64,000 nt of DNA from Gemmatimonadota bacterium (GTDB lineage: Bacteria; Gemmatimonadota; Gemmatimonadetes; Gemmatimonadales; GWC2-71-9): positions 21,923 to 85,922 of the forward strand of contig QHUB01000015.1 in assembly GCA_003221035.1 (NCBI GenBank), given 5' to 3'. Positions 45,069 through 55,308 of the stretch are shown here, one piece after another. Below the pieces are notes generated by a model. The model ran no database searches, was not told the DNA's origin, and saw nothing but the letters and a program-made list of their open reading frames with translations. The translations under genes and the position numbers were made by a program. Position 1 is the stretch's first letter; every line of letters starts with the position of its first letter.

Positions 45069-45148
45069 CGAACTCCTTCGGCACGATTCTCGCCAAATAC
45101 AGCCTGCGCGAACCTAGAGTGTGACTTTCAAAGCGGAAGGTAGAGCGT

Positions 45149-46837
45149 ATGGCGTCGATTGCGGTGAGAGGCGCGTTGAAAGCCGCCCTCGTTCTGTGCG
45201 TAGCTGCTGCGTTTTGGAACGGTGCGTGCACCGAACCTACCAAGCCCAAGGCGCAGATCCTCGTTAATCCATCGGCCGTCTCCTTCACGGATACGGTTGG
45301 AAATTCCAGTCCCGGTCCCCAGAGCGTCACGGTATCTACGGACGGGCAGGGAACGGTGACGGGATTGACAGCGACCGTCAACTACGGGAGCGGCAGCGGA
45401 TGGCTCGCTGCGGCGCTGAGCGACACCGTCGCTCCAGCGACCCTGACGCTGGCGCCCAGCATCAGCGGTCTTGCGGCCGGGACGTATCAGGCGACCGTCA
45501 CGATTTCGGGCAACGGCGCCGCGAACCCGCTCAACGTGGCCGTCACGTTCGAGGTCGCGCCGCTGCCTCCAGTGACCATGGTTCTGACGCCCTCAGCCGT
45601 CTCGTTCAACGACACGACCGGAACCAGCAATCCGGGGCCTCAGATGGTGTCGATCACCAAAAACGGCACGAGGCCGCTGACGGGCCTGAAAGCCACAATC
45701 AACTTTGCGTCCGGCGGCGCCGCCTGGCTTACCGCCACGCTCAGCGATACGAGTGCGCCGGCGACCCTCACATTGAAGGCCAAGAACGCCGGTTTGAACG
45801 CGGCCACGTATCGCGCCATGGTCAACATCAGCTCGACGACCGCTGGCACGAGCCCTGAAAGCGTGTCCGTCACGTACGATGTGGCGGCGGCGCCTCCGGT
45901 CACGGGCGTGACGGTCGTGTTCACCGCCAACCTGGGCACCTGCGGCGGCGACCTCGCCCAGCAGACCGCGAAAGTCATCGAAGCCGCGAATCCCGACTAC
46001 ATCTTCATGATGGGCAGCAGCGCGACGCCGAGCTCCGGGACCGTGACCACGTTGCAGGACTACGTGAACTGCTACGATCCGCTCTTCGGAAGATGGAAAG
46101 ACAAGACCTACGCGACCCTCGGCGACCATGAGGTCGACATCGATTCCATCGCGGCCGACAACTATGGTACGGGGATGGCGTCAGGTGCCGATGCGTACTT
46201 CGGTGCGGCGCATGCCGGGCCGGCCGGGAAAAACTGGCAAAGCTTCGACATCGGCGGCTGGCACGTCGTCGCGCTGAACGTGCAGACACCCGGGGGCTAC
46301 AAACGGCCTCCGCAGATCGCCTATCACGCCGGCAGTCCGCAGTTGGATTGGCTAATCAATGATTTGCAGTCGCACAACAATAAGTGCACGCTCGGCGTGT
46401 GGTACGAGTCGATGTGGTTCTCATCGACGCACATTTCTAATCCCAACGACCCGCTTCACAAGAATGATTACCGCGTTCAGGACGTCCGCGGTGTCTGGAC
46501 AGCGCTGTACGAAAACAACGCCGACCTCGTGGTCAATGGCTGGCCCCGTATCTACGAGCGCTTCGCGCCGATGCGCTACGCCGAGGGCTACCAGCATCCG
46601 ACGACGACCGAGTGGGCCGCCGATTCGGTTCGCGGCATTCGGCAGATTACCAGCGGGCTCGGCGGTGATGGACCGGTCCACGGCGATTCGGCCATCGTTC
46701 GTCTCCCGACGAGTGAGTATCGGAGCGGTGGCAATGGCGTGTTGCAAGTGGTACTGGGCGACGGGGTGTACTCGTGGAAATTCCTGAACACCAAGTATTC
46801 AAACATTCAGGACGCAGGCAGAGGAGTCTGCCACTAG
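45149..46837 (+). CDS. lipoprotein: two BACON-like repeats plus degenerate metallophosphoesterase domain
   Basis: A 562-residue exported protein (signal ending FWNGAC). Two tandem beta repeats of about 100 residues follow (PSAVSFTDTVGNSSPGPQ and PSAVSFNDTTGTSNPGPQ), resembling BACON/Ig-like modules. The C-terminal part (about 255-555) aligns by pattern with purple-acid-phosphatase-like metallophosphoesterases, but the metal ligands are replaced: NLGTCGG where GD is expected, MMGSSATPSS for LGDN-YP, GDHE for GNHD, WYESMWFSS for WHHP-FSS, and NGWPRIYERF for NGHDHDYERF. It is probably a non-enzymatic relative that binds something at the surface. GGAAGG lies 8 bases before the ATG. Confidence 0.82.
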   Translation: MASIAVRGALKAALVLCVAAAFWNGACTEPTKPKAQILVNPSAVSFTDTVGNSSPGPQSVTVSTDGQGTVTGLTATVNYGSGSGWLAAALSDTVAPATLTLAPSISGLAAGTYQATVTISGNGAANPLNVAVTFEVAPLPPVTMVLTPSAVSFNDTTGTSNPGPQMVSITKNGTRPLTGLKATINFASGGAAWLTATLSDTSAPATLTLKAKNAGLNAATYRAMVNISSTTAGTSPESVSVTYDVAAAPPVTGVTVVFTANLGTCGGDLAQQTAKVIEAANPDYIFMMGSSATPSSGTVTTLQDYVNCYDPLFGRWKDKTYATLGDHEVDIDSIAADNYGTGMASGADAYFGAAHAGPAGKNWQSFDIGGWHVVALNVQTPGGYKRPPQIAYHAGSPQLDWLINDLQSHNNKCTLGVWYESMWFSSTHISNPNDPLHKNDYRVQDVRGVWTALYENNADLVVNGWPRIYERFAPMRYAEGYQHPTTTEWAADSVRGIRQITSGLGGDGPVHGDSAIVRLPTSEYRSGGNGVLQVVLGDGVYSWKFLNTKYSNIQDAGRGVCH

Positions 46838-46838
46838 C

Positions 46839-49634
46839 TCACGACAGCTTCGCCGCGTTCAGGACCTGACGGACGCGCGCCAGCAGGTCGGCGCTCGTCC
46901 ACGGTTTGGGAAGGAACGGTAACGCCGGATCGAGAGGTTCTTGCTCTCGACCGGCGTATCCGCTTGTAAAGAGGAACGGCGTCTGCCGTCCTTCCCGCCG
47001 GTCCGTCTCGTAGAGGCCGCGGCCGCCGAGCCGGCCCATCACAACATCCGAGAACACGAGATGAATCGGCGCGGGATGCTGGCGCAGCAGATGGAGCGCT
47101 TCCATTCCGTCGCCCGCCGCCAGCACCGCGTATCCCGCGTTCTCGAGCGTGTACACGGTTGCGCGCCGGAGCTGCGCCTGGTCCTCGACCACGAGAATCG
47201 TCTCCTTACCGCCTCCGACGAGGTCCAGCCGCTCATGTGACCCGGATGCCCGGCGTCGCGTGGTTTCCTCGGCCACCGGGAAGTAGATGCGCAGGCGCGT
47301 GCCGGCCCCGGGCGCGCTGTCGATCTGCACGAAGCCGCCGTGCTGTTTTACCATGCCGTACACCGTTGCCAGCCCGAGTCCCGTCCCCTTGCCTACTGGC
47401 TTCGTTGTGAAGAACGGCTCGAACGCCCGCTGCCGCGTCGCCTCGTCCATGCCTACACCGGTGTCGTCCACCGCCAGGCAGACGTATTCCGACGCCGACC
47501 CCGGGCCGAGGACGTCGCGTTGCGCGTCGCTGATCCAGGTGCAGCTGGTCTCCAGGCGCAGCACACCGCCGTCCGGCATGGCGTCGCGGGCATTGTTGAC
47601 CAGGTTGAGGAGGATCTGCTCGATGGCGTGGCCGTCGGCCGCCACTTCAGGGAGATCCTCGTCGGCAAAGACGAGCAGCTCGATGTCCGCCGGCAAGACG
47701 CGCCGCAGCACCGCGGCGAGATCGGTCACCAGCTGGCCGAGCTGCACCCGCTCGAGCGTCAACGTGGAGCGCCGCGCAAAACCCAGCAGCTGGTTTACCA
47801 TCAGCCGCCCGCTCACTGCCGCCGAGACGATGTCCCGCAGGCTCTCGGGGTCGGGCCCGCGAGAGAGCAGCTCGGCGTTCGCGAGGATGATCGTGAGCAG
47901 ATTGTTGAAGTCGTGCGCGATGCCGCCGGTGAGCTGGCCGATCGCCTCCATCTTCTGCGCCTGACGAAGCTGTTCCTCGAGCCCGCGCCGCTCGCTTACG
48001 TCTTCCGCGAAGATTTCATGGCACTCGACGCGGCCCCCGTCTTCGTGGCGCACGGACCGCCCGTACAAGCGCACCGTAATCGGGTCTCCATCCTTGCGGC
48101 GCCACACGGCCTGGGTCTCGACCGCCCCCGTGGCCTCATTCATCTGCGACATGTACCGGGCGCGGGCTGCCGGCTCCTTGAACACGTCGCGGTCGAGGTG
48201 CCGCGCGAGCAGTTCGGCTTCGCTCTCGTAGCCGAGCATCTCGATCAGCGCGGGATTGACGGAGAGGAATGTCCCCTCGGGGGTCGCTCGAAGAATTCCG
48301 AGTGGCGCCTGCTGCACCAGTGTTCGGCTGGCGGCGTCGGCGCGGCGGGCGGCCTGCTCGGCGCGGCGTCGCTCGGTGATGTCGGTGGCCACACCGACCA
48401 CACCGGAGATGCTGCCGTCCCGCTCGCGCACCGGGGAGTATTGCGCTTCGAACTCGAAGCCGAACAGCTCGACGGTTGCGGTCACCGATTCGCCCGCGAG
48501 GGCCCGGCGAACGCCATCGACCGCCTGCGGCACGTCGCCCAACAGCTCGAAGAAGGATTTACCGAGGAGCATGCCCGGACGCACGCCGAGCGAGTGCAGG
48601 CCTTTGCCCTCGACGAGGGTGAAGACGCCCCTCGGGTCGAGCGAAAACAGAATGACCGGAGATCCCGCGACGACGGTGCGGAGTCGCTGCTTGCTGGCCT
48701 GGAGAATCTCTTCCTGGCGGATACGCTCCGTGACGTCACGGGAATTGACGATCACGCTGTAGGCATTCGGCTGATCCATTCGCGCCTGGCCGATGGACTC
48801 CAGTACGCTCCAGCTGCCGTCTGAATGCTTGAACCGGAACGTCGCGCTGTGCGTTGTGCCGGGCTTCTGGATCGCATCCGCCAGCGCTTCCATCACCGGC
48901 GACAGATCGTCGGGGTGCATGAACTCGAACGCGTTGCGTCCGAGCAGCTCGTTCATGCCATACCCGAGCAGCCGTTGGACGGATGGGCTCACGTACCGAA
49001 GGATGCCGTCGTCGCCCAGGATCGTCACGATGTCCGACGCGTTTTCCGTCAGCGAGCGGAAGTGCTCTTCGCTGCTCCGCAGCGCGTCTTCCACGCGTGC
49101 CCGCTCCAGCGCCGTGGCGAGTACGTGCGCGAGCGCCTGGACGAACAACACATCCGGGCCGCTGAACTCGCGCGGGCGCGCGCTATACGCCCCCAACACG
49201 CCCCAGGGACGTTCGCGGCCCTGCACGACGACACTGACGCCGCTCAGAATGTCATGCTGTTCGATGTGGGGAGGGACGTTGAAGCGCGTTTCGGTGGGGA
49301 GGTCCTCGATCACGATCGGCGCAGCGGCGTTCAGCACATAGCCGGCGAGGCCAGCCGCGTCGGCGGTGACTATTGTGAACGCATTGCCCTCGCGCACCCT
49401 CTCCCCCCACCCCTCCCGCGCCCGAACGACCAGACTGCGGTGCTCGGGCCGGAACTCGAGGATCTCGCTGAATTCGACGTCGAGACCCCGAGCGAGCAGT
49501 TTCGCGGCGGTATCAAACAGGTCGGCACGGGCGGCGCCGGCGAGCGCCTGCTGCCCGAGACGCGCAACGGCCTCCTGCTGCCGCGCCGCCGCCCGGAGTT
49601 GCACCTCGGCCCGGGACGTCTCTTCGACGCCCAA
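46839..49634 (-). CDS. hybrid sensor histidine kinase (GAF-PAS3-HisKA-HATPase-REC)
   Basis: A 931-residue soluble kinase without membrane segments. A GAF domain (about 25-175) is followed by three PAS domains (about 185-310, 315-430, 440-560), the H-box [13 protein letters not shown]-box LLNLVNNARDAMPDGG, G1 [22 protein letters not shown], and a receiver domain with the acceptor Asp in LVFSDVVMGRLGG. The TTG start lacks a ribosome binding site; a CTG at 49658 in the same frame has GGAGGG 4 bases upstream and may be the true start. It is divergent from a second hybrid kinase; no DNA-binding output is attached. Confidence 0.92.
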   Translation of the reverse strand: MGVEETSRAEVQLRAAARQQEAVARLGQQALAGAARADLFDTAAKLLARGLDVEFSEILEFRPEHRSLVVRAREGWGERVREGNAFTIVTADAAGLAGYVLNAAAPIVIEDLPTETRFNVPPHIEQHDILSGVSVVVQGRERPWGVLGAYSARPREFSGPDVLFVQALAHVLATALERARVEDALRSSEEHFRSLTENASDIVTILGDDGILRYVSPSVQRLLGYGMNELLGRNAFEFMHPDDLSPVMEALADAIQKPGTTHSATFRFKHSDGSWSVLESIGQARMDQPNAYSVIVNSRDVTERIRQEEILQASKQRLRTVVAGSPVILFSLDPRGVFTLVEGKGLHSLGVRPGMLLGKSFFELLGDVPQAVDGVRRALAGESVTATVELFGFEFEAQYSPVRERDGSISGVVGVATDITERRRAEQAARRADAASRTLVQQAPLGILRATPEGTFLSVNPALIEMLGYESEAELLARHLDRDVFKEPAARARYMSQMNEATGAVETQAVWRRKDGDPITVRLYGRSVRHEDGGRVECHEIFAEDVSERRGLEEQLRQAQKMEAIGQLTGGIAHDFNNLLTIILANAELLSRGPDPESLRDIVSAAVSGRLMVNQLLGFARRSTLTLERVQLGQLVTDLAAVLRRVLPADIELLVFADEDLPEVAADGHAIEQILLNLVNNARDAMPDGGVLRLETSCTWISDAQRDVLGPGSASEYVCLAVDDTGVGMDEATRQRAFEPFFTTKPVGKGTGLGLATVYGMVKQHGGFVQIDSAPGAGTRLRIYFPVAEETTRRRASGSHERLDLVGGGKETILVVEDQAQLRRATVYTLENAGYAVLAAGDGMEALHLLRQHPAPIHLVFSDVVMGRLGGRGLYETDRREGRQTPFLFTSGYAGREQEPLDPALPFLPKPWTSADLLARVRQVLNAAKLS

Positions 49635-49679
49635 CCAGCGAAACCGCTTGGGTCTCAGGACTCCCTCCCCCTGGTTGGG
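49630..49679. promoter_or_regulatory. inverted repeat over start of hybrid kinase gene
   Basis: CCCAACCAG (49630-49638) and CTGGTTGGG (49671-49679) form a perfect 9-bp inverted repeat. It spans the candidate TTG (49634) and CTG (49658) starts of the minus-strand kinase. In RNA the TTG would be paired; in DNA it could be an operator between the divergent kinases. Confidence 0.45.
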
Positions 49680-49755
49680 GCGGTATGGAAGGGTGCAAAA
49701 GCTAGGTGCGATACGGCCTTGGGCCCGTGAGGCTGGTCACTCGCGCGGCGACTCG

Positions 49756-49761
49756 TACATT
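49756..49761 (+). promoter_or_regulatory. -10-like hexamer of second hybrid kinase
   Basis: TACATT ends 6 bases before ATG 49768, with no ribosome binding site and no clear -35, consistent with a leaderless message. Confidence 0.4.
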
Positions 49762-49767
49762 CGGCCC

Positions 49768-52611
49768 ATGGCGAAAGACCGGTCCAAGCCGAAGTCGAGG
49801 GCGAAGAAACCCCGTAGAGCCGTCGATTCGTTGACCGTCTCGATCCTGCAAGCCACGCTCGAGTCCACGGCGGATGGAATGCTGGTCATCGATCTGGATG
49901 GGAAGATCGTCGCCCACAACCGCCGCTTTCAAGAGATCTGGCACCTGCCGCCGTCGATGATCGCCGCCAACAGCGACGCGGCGGGACGCCGCCACCTGAT
50001 CCAGCACGTGCAGTCGCAGCTCGTCAATCCGCAGTTTTTCGTCGATGGCATTCAAGAGCGGTACGCCGAACCGCAGTCCGACAGCTTCGACATTCTCGAC
50101 TTCAAAGACGGCCGGGTGATCGAGCGGTATTCGATTCCGCTGCGACTGGACGGCCGCTCCGTGGGCAGGGTCTGGAGTTTTCGTGACGTGACGGCGCGAC
50201 GCCGCGCCGAATGCGTCCAGGAAGCGGTGTATCGCATCTCCCACACGGCCCATACGGCCGAAAATCTACAGGAGCTGCTTGGCGCCATTCACGGCATCGT
50301 CGGCGAGCTGATGCCGGCCAGGAATTTCTACGTCTCGTTGTACAACGAAAAGACGGATCAGCTGGAATTTCCGTACTTCGTGGACCAGATCGACACCACT
50401 TGCGACGTGCGACCGCGCAAGCTGCGCAAGGGACTCACCGAGTACGTCCTGCGGACGGGGCAGCCGCTGCTCGCCACGCCGGACGTGTACGAGCGCCTGG
50501 TCGCCGCGGGCGAGGCGGAGCTGATCGGTGCTCCCTCCATCGACTGGCTGGGAGTTCCCCTGAAGGTCAAAGAACGGACGATTGGTGTCGTCGTGACGCA
50601 AACGTACGAGCACGGCGTGCGCTATGGCGAGGGCGAACGCGACATTCTCACGTTCGTATCGTCCCAGATGGCTATGGCAATCGAGCGCAAACGCGTGGAA
50701 GACGCGTGGCGCGAGCAGACCGAGCTGCTGCAGCGGATCGTGGACAACATTCCCGTGATGCTCGTGTTCCTGGACGAGCAGGGGCGGATTCAATGGGGCA
50801 ATCGGGAATGGTCCCACACCCTCGGCTACGATATCACCGAAGCGCGATCGCGCGACATCTTCCCGGAGCTCTATCCGGATCCCGAGGATTTACGGCGCGT
50901 GCAGGAGTCGATCGGCGCTCCGGTCGGCCACTGGACCGACTTCAGAACCCGCACGCGCCAGGGCATTGTGCTCGACACCATTTGGGCGAACGCCCCGCTG
51001 ACGGGCGGCGGCTGGCTGGCGATCGGCATGGACGTCTCGGATCGCAAACGGGCCGAAGAGCGCTACCGTTCGTTCATTGCGCAGAGCTCGGAAGGCGTTT
51101 CTCGGCTCGAGATCGATCCGCCGGTCCCGATCGACCTTGCGGAAGAGGAGCAGATCGACCGGCTGTATACCGGGGCGCGCATCGCGGAATGCAACGATGC
51201 GATGGCGCGCATGTACGGCTACGGCGAAGCCCGCGAGCTCGTCGGCACCCGGCTCTCGGACTTGCACACCGTTACCGATTCGGCCAACCGCGAGCAGATC
51301 CGCACATTCATCCGCGCCGGGTACCGCATTTCGAACTCCGAGACCCGCGAGCACGACCGCGAAGGCAGATCACGCGTGTTCCTTAATAACGTCATCGGCT
51401 TCCTCGAGGACGGCCATCTAATCCGCGTCTGGGGGACGCAGCGCGATGTTACCGATCAGCGCCACCTCGAGGAGCAGTTCCGCCAGTCCCAGAAAATGGA
51501 GGCTGTGGGCCAGCTGGCGGGGGGCATCGCGCACGACTTCAACAACCTGCTGACCGCCATTTTGGGCAATACGCAGCTGCTGCTGCGCGACCTGCCGGCG
51601 GGCGACGCCAAGCGCGGCGACGTCGAGGAGATCCGCAAGGCGTCCGAGCGCGCGGCCTCCCTCACCAGACAGCTGCTCGCATACAGCCGGCGTCAGATGC
51701 TGCAGCCCGTGGTTCTCGACCTCAATATCGTCGTCGCCGAAATGGACAAGATGCTGCGCCGCCTCATCGGCGAGCACATTGCGCTCGCGACGGTCCTGGC
51801 GCCCGACCTGGGACATGTCCGGGCCGATCCAAATCAGATCGAGCAGGTGATCGTCAACCTGGCGATCAACGCGCGCGACGCGATGCCGAACGGCGGCAAG
51901 CTCACCATCGAGACCTCCAATGTCGAGCTCGACGAGGCATTCACGCAGTCACACCTCGGATCCATGCCGGGACCGTACACGATGGTTGCCGTGACCGACA
52001 CCGGATTCGGTATGGACGCTGCGATCCGCGCCCACCTCTTCGAGCCGTTCTTCACGACCAAAGACGTCGGCAAGGGCACCGGGCTCGGGCTCGCGACCGT
52101 GTACGGCATCGTCAAGCAAAGCGGCGGCTACATCTCGGTGTATTCCGAGCCCGGCCATGGATCGAGCTTCAAGATCTATTTGCCTCGGATTACGGCCCCC
52201 ACCGGTGACGGCGGCGCAGCGCCCAAGACCGGACCGAGGCGCGGCACGGAAACCGTACTCGTCGTCGAAGACGAACCAGCCGTCCTGAGCCTCAGCCGTC
52301 GAGCCCTCGAGGCACAGGGATACATCGTGCTCGCGGCCGGTGATGCCCCGGCCGCGATGCGCATCGTCGAGCGCCATGGGGGCACGATCCATCTGCTGTT
52401 GACGGACGTCGTTATGCCGGGCCTTTCGGGGCAGGAGCTGGCTGACCAGCTGGTCTCGCGGCGGCCCGGGATTCGAGTGTTGTACATGTCCGGCTATCCC
52501 GGCGATGCAGTCGTGCAGCACGGTACCCTACCCTCAGGCACCGCCTTCCTGCAGAAGCCTTTCTCACCCGATACCCTCGCGCGAAAGGTGCGCGACGTGC
52601 TGGACGCCTAA
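49768..52611 (+). CDS. hybrid sensor histidine kinase (PAS-GAF-PAS2-HisKA-HATPase-REC)
   Basis: A 947-residue soluble kinase. A PAS domain (about 20-145, [17 protein letters not shown]) is followed by GAF (about 150-310), two PAS domains (about 320-430 and 440-565), H-box [15 protein letters not shown]-box [16 protein letters not shown]1 [24 protein letters not shown], and a receiver domain with Asp in [14 protein letters not shown] longer frame upstream to 49366 overlaps the divergent kinase and is rejected. Like its neighbour it lacks a membrane anchor and an output domain, so it must pass signals to other proteins. Confidence 0.94.
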   Translation: MAKDRSKPKSRAKKPRRAVDSLTVSILQATLESTADGMLVIDLDGKIVAHNRRFQEIWHLPPSMIAANSDAAGRRHLIQHVQSQLVNPQFFVDGIQERYAEPQSDSFDILDFKDGRVIERYSIPLRLDGRSVGRVWSFRDVTARRRAECVQEAVYRISHTAHTAENLQELLGAIHGIVGELMPARNFYVSLYNEKTDQLEFPYFVDQIDTTCDVRPRKLRKGLTEYVLRTGQPLLATPDVYERLVAAGEAELIGAPSIDWLGVPLKVKERTIGVVVTQTYEHGVRYGEGERDILTFVSSQMAMAIERKRVEDAWREQTELLQRIVDNIPVMLVFLDEQGRIQWGNREWSHTLGYDITEARSRDIFPELYPDPEDLRRVQESIGAPVGHWTDFRTRTRQGIVLDTIWANAPLTGGGWLAIGMDVSDRKRAEERYRSFIAQSSEGVSRLEIDPPVPIDLAEEEQIDRLYTGARIAECNDAMARMYGYGEARELVGTRLSDLHTVTDSANREQIRTFIRAGYRISNSETREHDREGRSRVFLNNVIGFLEDGHLIRVWGTQRDVTDQRHLEEQFRQSQKMEAVGQLAGGIAHDFNNLLTAILGNTQLLLRDLPAGDAKRGDVEEIRKASERAASLTRQLLAYSRRQMLQPVVLDLNIVVAEMDKMLRRLIGEHIALATVLAPDLGHVRADPNQIEQVIVNLAINARDAMPNGGKLTIETSNVELDEAFTQSHLGSMPGPYTMVAVTDTGFGMDAAIRAHLFEPFFTTKDVGKGTGLGLATVYGIVKQSGGYISVYSEPGHGSSFKIYLPRITAPTGDGGAAPKTGPRRGTETVLVVEDEPAVLSLSRRALEAQGYIVLAAGDAPAAMRIVERHGGTIHLLLTDVVMPGLSGQELADQLVSRRPGIRVLYMSGYPGDAVVQHGTLPSGTAFLQKPFSPDTLARKVRDVLDA

Positions 52612-52635
52612 TCGCGCAAGAAGTACCGTAGGAAG

Positions 52636-54450
52636 GTGACTCAGACCGTCATGGGCATCGGCGCGGATCACTTCTCCCGCCTGGTCGCCCAATTGCCCGT
52701 CATCGTGTGGTCCACCGATACAAAGCTGCACGTGACGTCGCGCTATGGCGGCGGCCTGGCGCCGTTTGGCCTTGCGGCCGGCCCTCTGGAAGGATCGCAC
52801 ATCGCAGACTTCACGGATCCGAATGACCTCGCCACCGTCCGCGCCGCGCATCAGACCGCATTGCGCGGCGAATCCGCCTCGTACGAGACCCGATTTGGGG
52901 GCCGAACGCTCACGGCAACCGTCGATCCGTTGCTCGACGGCAGCGGTGATGTGATTGGGGTCGTCGGGTTCGCCGTCGATGTCACCGAGCGGCGCCAGGT
53001 CGAGTCCGCGCTGCGAGAAAGCGAAGCGCGGCTTCGCACCATCTTCAATAGTGAGCCGGAGTGTGTAACGCTGATCGACCAGCAAGGCCGTGTGATGGAG
53101 ATGAATCCGGCGGGGCTTGCAATGGTCGAAGCCGACAGCATCGACGGCCTACGCCGCCGACCGGTGGTGGACGTCGTCGCCCCCGAGCACCGCGCCGCTT
53201 TTTCACAGCTGCACCGCCGTGTCTTCGCGGGCGAGCCTGCCACGCTGGAGTTTGAAATCATCGGTCTCCGAGGCAAGCGCAGTTGGTTGGCGACGAACGC
53301 TGTTCCGCTTCGCGACAGCTCCGGGGCCATCTACGCATTGCTCGGGATCGCTCGCGACATCTCGCGCCGCCGGATCGCCGAGCGCGCCTTGGTCGAATCG
53401 GAGGAACGATTCTGCAAGGCGTTCTATGCGAACGCGCTGCCGCTGACGATCACGCGCATGACCGACGGCATGATCCTGGACGCGAACGTGGCGCTCACGA
53501 CGCTCATCAACCGTTCGCGCGATGAGGTCATCGGGCAGACGACGGTCGCGCTCGGAATCATCGACGCCACGCATCGCGCCGCGGTCATCGAGACGCTCAA
53601 ACGGACAGGGACGGTCAGCGATATCGCGCTCGAGATCCGCACAAAAGGGGGTCTGCCGCGCACCGGGTTGCTGTCGCTCGTGCGAATCGAGCTCGGCGGG
53701 CAGGATTGCGCGCTGGGGACCTACCGCGACATTACGGAAGCCAAGCGAGCCGAGGAGCAGCTGCGGGCGTCGCGCGCAGCACTGCGCAGTCTCGCCACGC
53801 GGCAACAGGACATTCGTGAAGACGAGCGGACCCGTATTGCGCGCGAGATCCACGACAGCCTGGGCCAGGCACTGACTGCGCTGAAACTGCAGCTCGCGGC
53901 GGCACAAGATGCGGCCTTCCGGGAGGCCCCGGCGCTCAGCGGGCGCCTGCACGAGACCGCCGCCATGGTGGATGATCTGGTAAAAAGCGTGCGTCGCCTC
54001 GCGAACGAGCTGCGGCCGCCCATCCTCGACCAGCTCGGCCTTCCGGCGGCGCTCGAATGGCTCGCGCAGGATTTCTCGCGCCGCACAGGGATCGATTGCA
54101 AGGCCGCGATCCTGGCTAGCCAGGTCAGCATCAACAGCGAGCTGGGGACCGCGCTGTTCCGAATCGTGCAGGAAGCTCTCACGAACGTGTTACGCCACGC
54201 GGGGGCGACGCACGTCAGCATCGAGCTCGGCCTGAAAAGCGGCTGCGTGACGCTCGAGATCAACGATGATGGCCGCGGCATTACGGAGGCCGGAACGACC
54301 GGACCGAGCTCTCTCGGTATACTCGGGATGCGTGAGCGCGCTGCTGCGCTGGGCGGCGTGCTCGCGGTCGCCCCGCGGCAAGAGGGTGGCACGCGTGTGG
54401 AGGCGTGGTTTCCCCCGCTCTCCGAGCACCCTCCGATGTCTGCGCCATGA
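52636..54450 (+). CDS. PAS-domain NarX-type sensor histidine kinase
   Basis: A 604-residue soluble kinase with three PAS-like domains (about 10-125, 130-255, 265-385) and a HisKA_3 dimerisation domain with the phospho-acceptor in RTRIAREIHDSLGQALTAL. The ATPase domain has IVQEALTNVLRHAGATHV and INDDGRGI, with G2 LGILGMRERAAALGG. This is the NarX/DegS class. The stop overlaps the LuxR-type regulator as ATGA, making a cognate pair. GTG 52636 touches an AGGAAG sequence; ATG 52651 is an alternative start. Confidence 0.93.
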   Translation: MTQTVMGIGADHFSRLVAQLPVIVWSTDTKLHVTSRYGGGLAPFGLAAGPLEGSHIADFTDPNDLATVRAAHQTALRGESASYETRFGGRTLTATVDPLLDGSGDVIGVVGFAVDVTERRQVESALRESEARLRTIFNSEPECVTLIDQQGRVMEMNPAGLAMVEADSIDGLRRRPVVDVVAPEHRAAFSQLHRRVFAGEPATLEFEIIGLRGKRSWLATNAVPLRDSSGAIYALLGIARDISRRRIAERALVESEERFCKAFYANALPLTITRMTDGMILDANVALTTLINRSRDEVIGQTTVALGIIDATHRAAVIETLKRTGTVSDIALEIRTKGGLPRTGLLSLVRIELGGQDCALGTYRDITEAKRAEEQLRASRAALRSLATRQQDIREDERTRIAREIHDSLGQALTALKLQLAAAQDAAFREAPALSGRLHETAAMVDDLVKSVRRLANELRPPILDQLGLPAALEWLAQDFSRRTGIDCKAAILASQVSINSELGTALFRIVQEALTNVLRHAGATHVSIELGLKSGCVTLEINDDGRGITEAGTTGPSSLGILGMRERAAALGGVLAVAPRQEGGTRVEAWFPPLSEHPPMSAP

Positions 54451-55106
54451 TTCGCATCCTCGTCGTCGACGATCACGCCCTCGTGCGCCGCGGTCTCATC
54501 GAGCTCCTGCAACGGCTGCCTCCGTCCGGCGAAGTGCAGTTCGGTGAGGCGGGCAGCGCGAGCGAGGCCATCACACTGGCCCTCGCCGAGCGGTGGGACG
54601 TCGTGTTACTGGACCTGGGCCTGCCGGACCGCCATGGTCTCGAGGTCCTCAAGGAGCTGCACAAGGCGAAGCCGCAGCTTCCGGTGCTCATCCTGACCAT
54701 GTTCCCAGAGGACCAGTTGGCGCTGCGGATGCTGGAGCTGGGCGCGGCCGGATACCTCACCAAGGAATCGGCGCCCGAAGAGCTGGTGCGCGCGATCGAG
54801 CGCGTGGTAGCGGGTCACAAGTACTTGAGCGCAGGAATGGCGCAGGCGGTTGCGAGTGGACTCGGCGGACAGCCACCCGCGCCCCATGAACAGTTGTCTG
54901 ATCGCGAGCTCGAAGTGCTGCGGCTGCTCGCCGCCGGCAGGCCGATCACGGCGATCAGCCGTCAGCTGGGCCTCTCGCCGAAGACCGTGACCACGTATCG
55001 CGCCCGACTGTTGCATAAACTCCGGATGCGCTCCAACGCCGAGCTGACGTTCTATGCGACGCAACACGGCTTGGTGAGCCCTTCGGCCCTCCGGGCGTCT
55101 TCGTAA
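54447..55106 (+). CDS. NarL/LuxR-family response regulator
   Basis: A 219-residue regulator: receiver domain with acidic pair in VVDDHALVRRGL and acceptor Asp in VVLLDLGLPDRHG, then a C-terminal LuxR helix-turn-helix (SDRELEVLRLLAAGRPITAISRQ within about 150-205, with SPKTVTTYRARLLHKL as the recognition part). It starts at ATG overlapping the kinase stop. It is the only DNA-binding output in this four-gene signalling cluster and may also serve the two hybrid kinases indirectly. Confidence 0.95.
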   Translation: MIRILVVDDHALVRRGLIELLQRLPPSGEVQFGEAGSASEAITLALAERWDVVLLDLGLPDRHGLEVLKELHKAKPQLPVLILTMFPEDQLALRMLELGAAGYLTKESAPEELVRAIERVVAGHKYLSAGMAQAVASGLGGQPPAPHEQLSDRELEVLRLLAAGRPITAISRQLGLSPKTVTTYRARLLHKLRMRSNAELTFYATQHGLVSPSALRASS

Positions 55107-55308
55107 CGCCAGTTACCCGAAAAAGACCCGAAAAAATCGATAATATCGCTACTATCTCGCGAGTGCGCGCTCACTTCGAATTGCAAGCTTCAGCGCCACA
55201 AGGGATTAAGCCTGCGCAAGGCCCAGATCACAATCGTACAAGTATATAGAACAACGAGTTAGCTGCGTCGGTGGCGGGGCGCACTGACCGCTCCACTAGA
55301 TTGCGCCA
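55107..55308. other. intergenic region before holB
   Basis: A 202-base gap that is clearly more A+T-rich than its surroundings. It starts with a direct repeat of ACCCGAAAAA (two copies, 11 bases apart), contains a TATATA/TATAGA box near 55243-55249, and ends with the holB -10-like box. No tRNA-like or riboswitch-like structure and no gene was recognised. Confidence 0.5.
55297..55302 (+). promoter_or_regulatory. -10-like hexamer of holB
   Basis: TAGATT ends 6 bases before ATG 55309; there is no ribosome binding site. It fits the leaderless pattern seen at eight other genes. Confidence 0.4.

Noticed and set aside
47340..48824. A 494-residue plus-strand frame opposite the hybrid kinase
   Set aside because: The kinase on the minus strand shows all expected motifs; the opposite frame has only Arg/Gly/Asp-rich sequence and no ribosome binding site.
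49366..49767. Upstream extension of the second hybrid kinase
   Set aside because: It runs antisense to the divergent kinase and has no recognisable domain; MAKDRSKPK at 49768 has a promoter-like box just before it.
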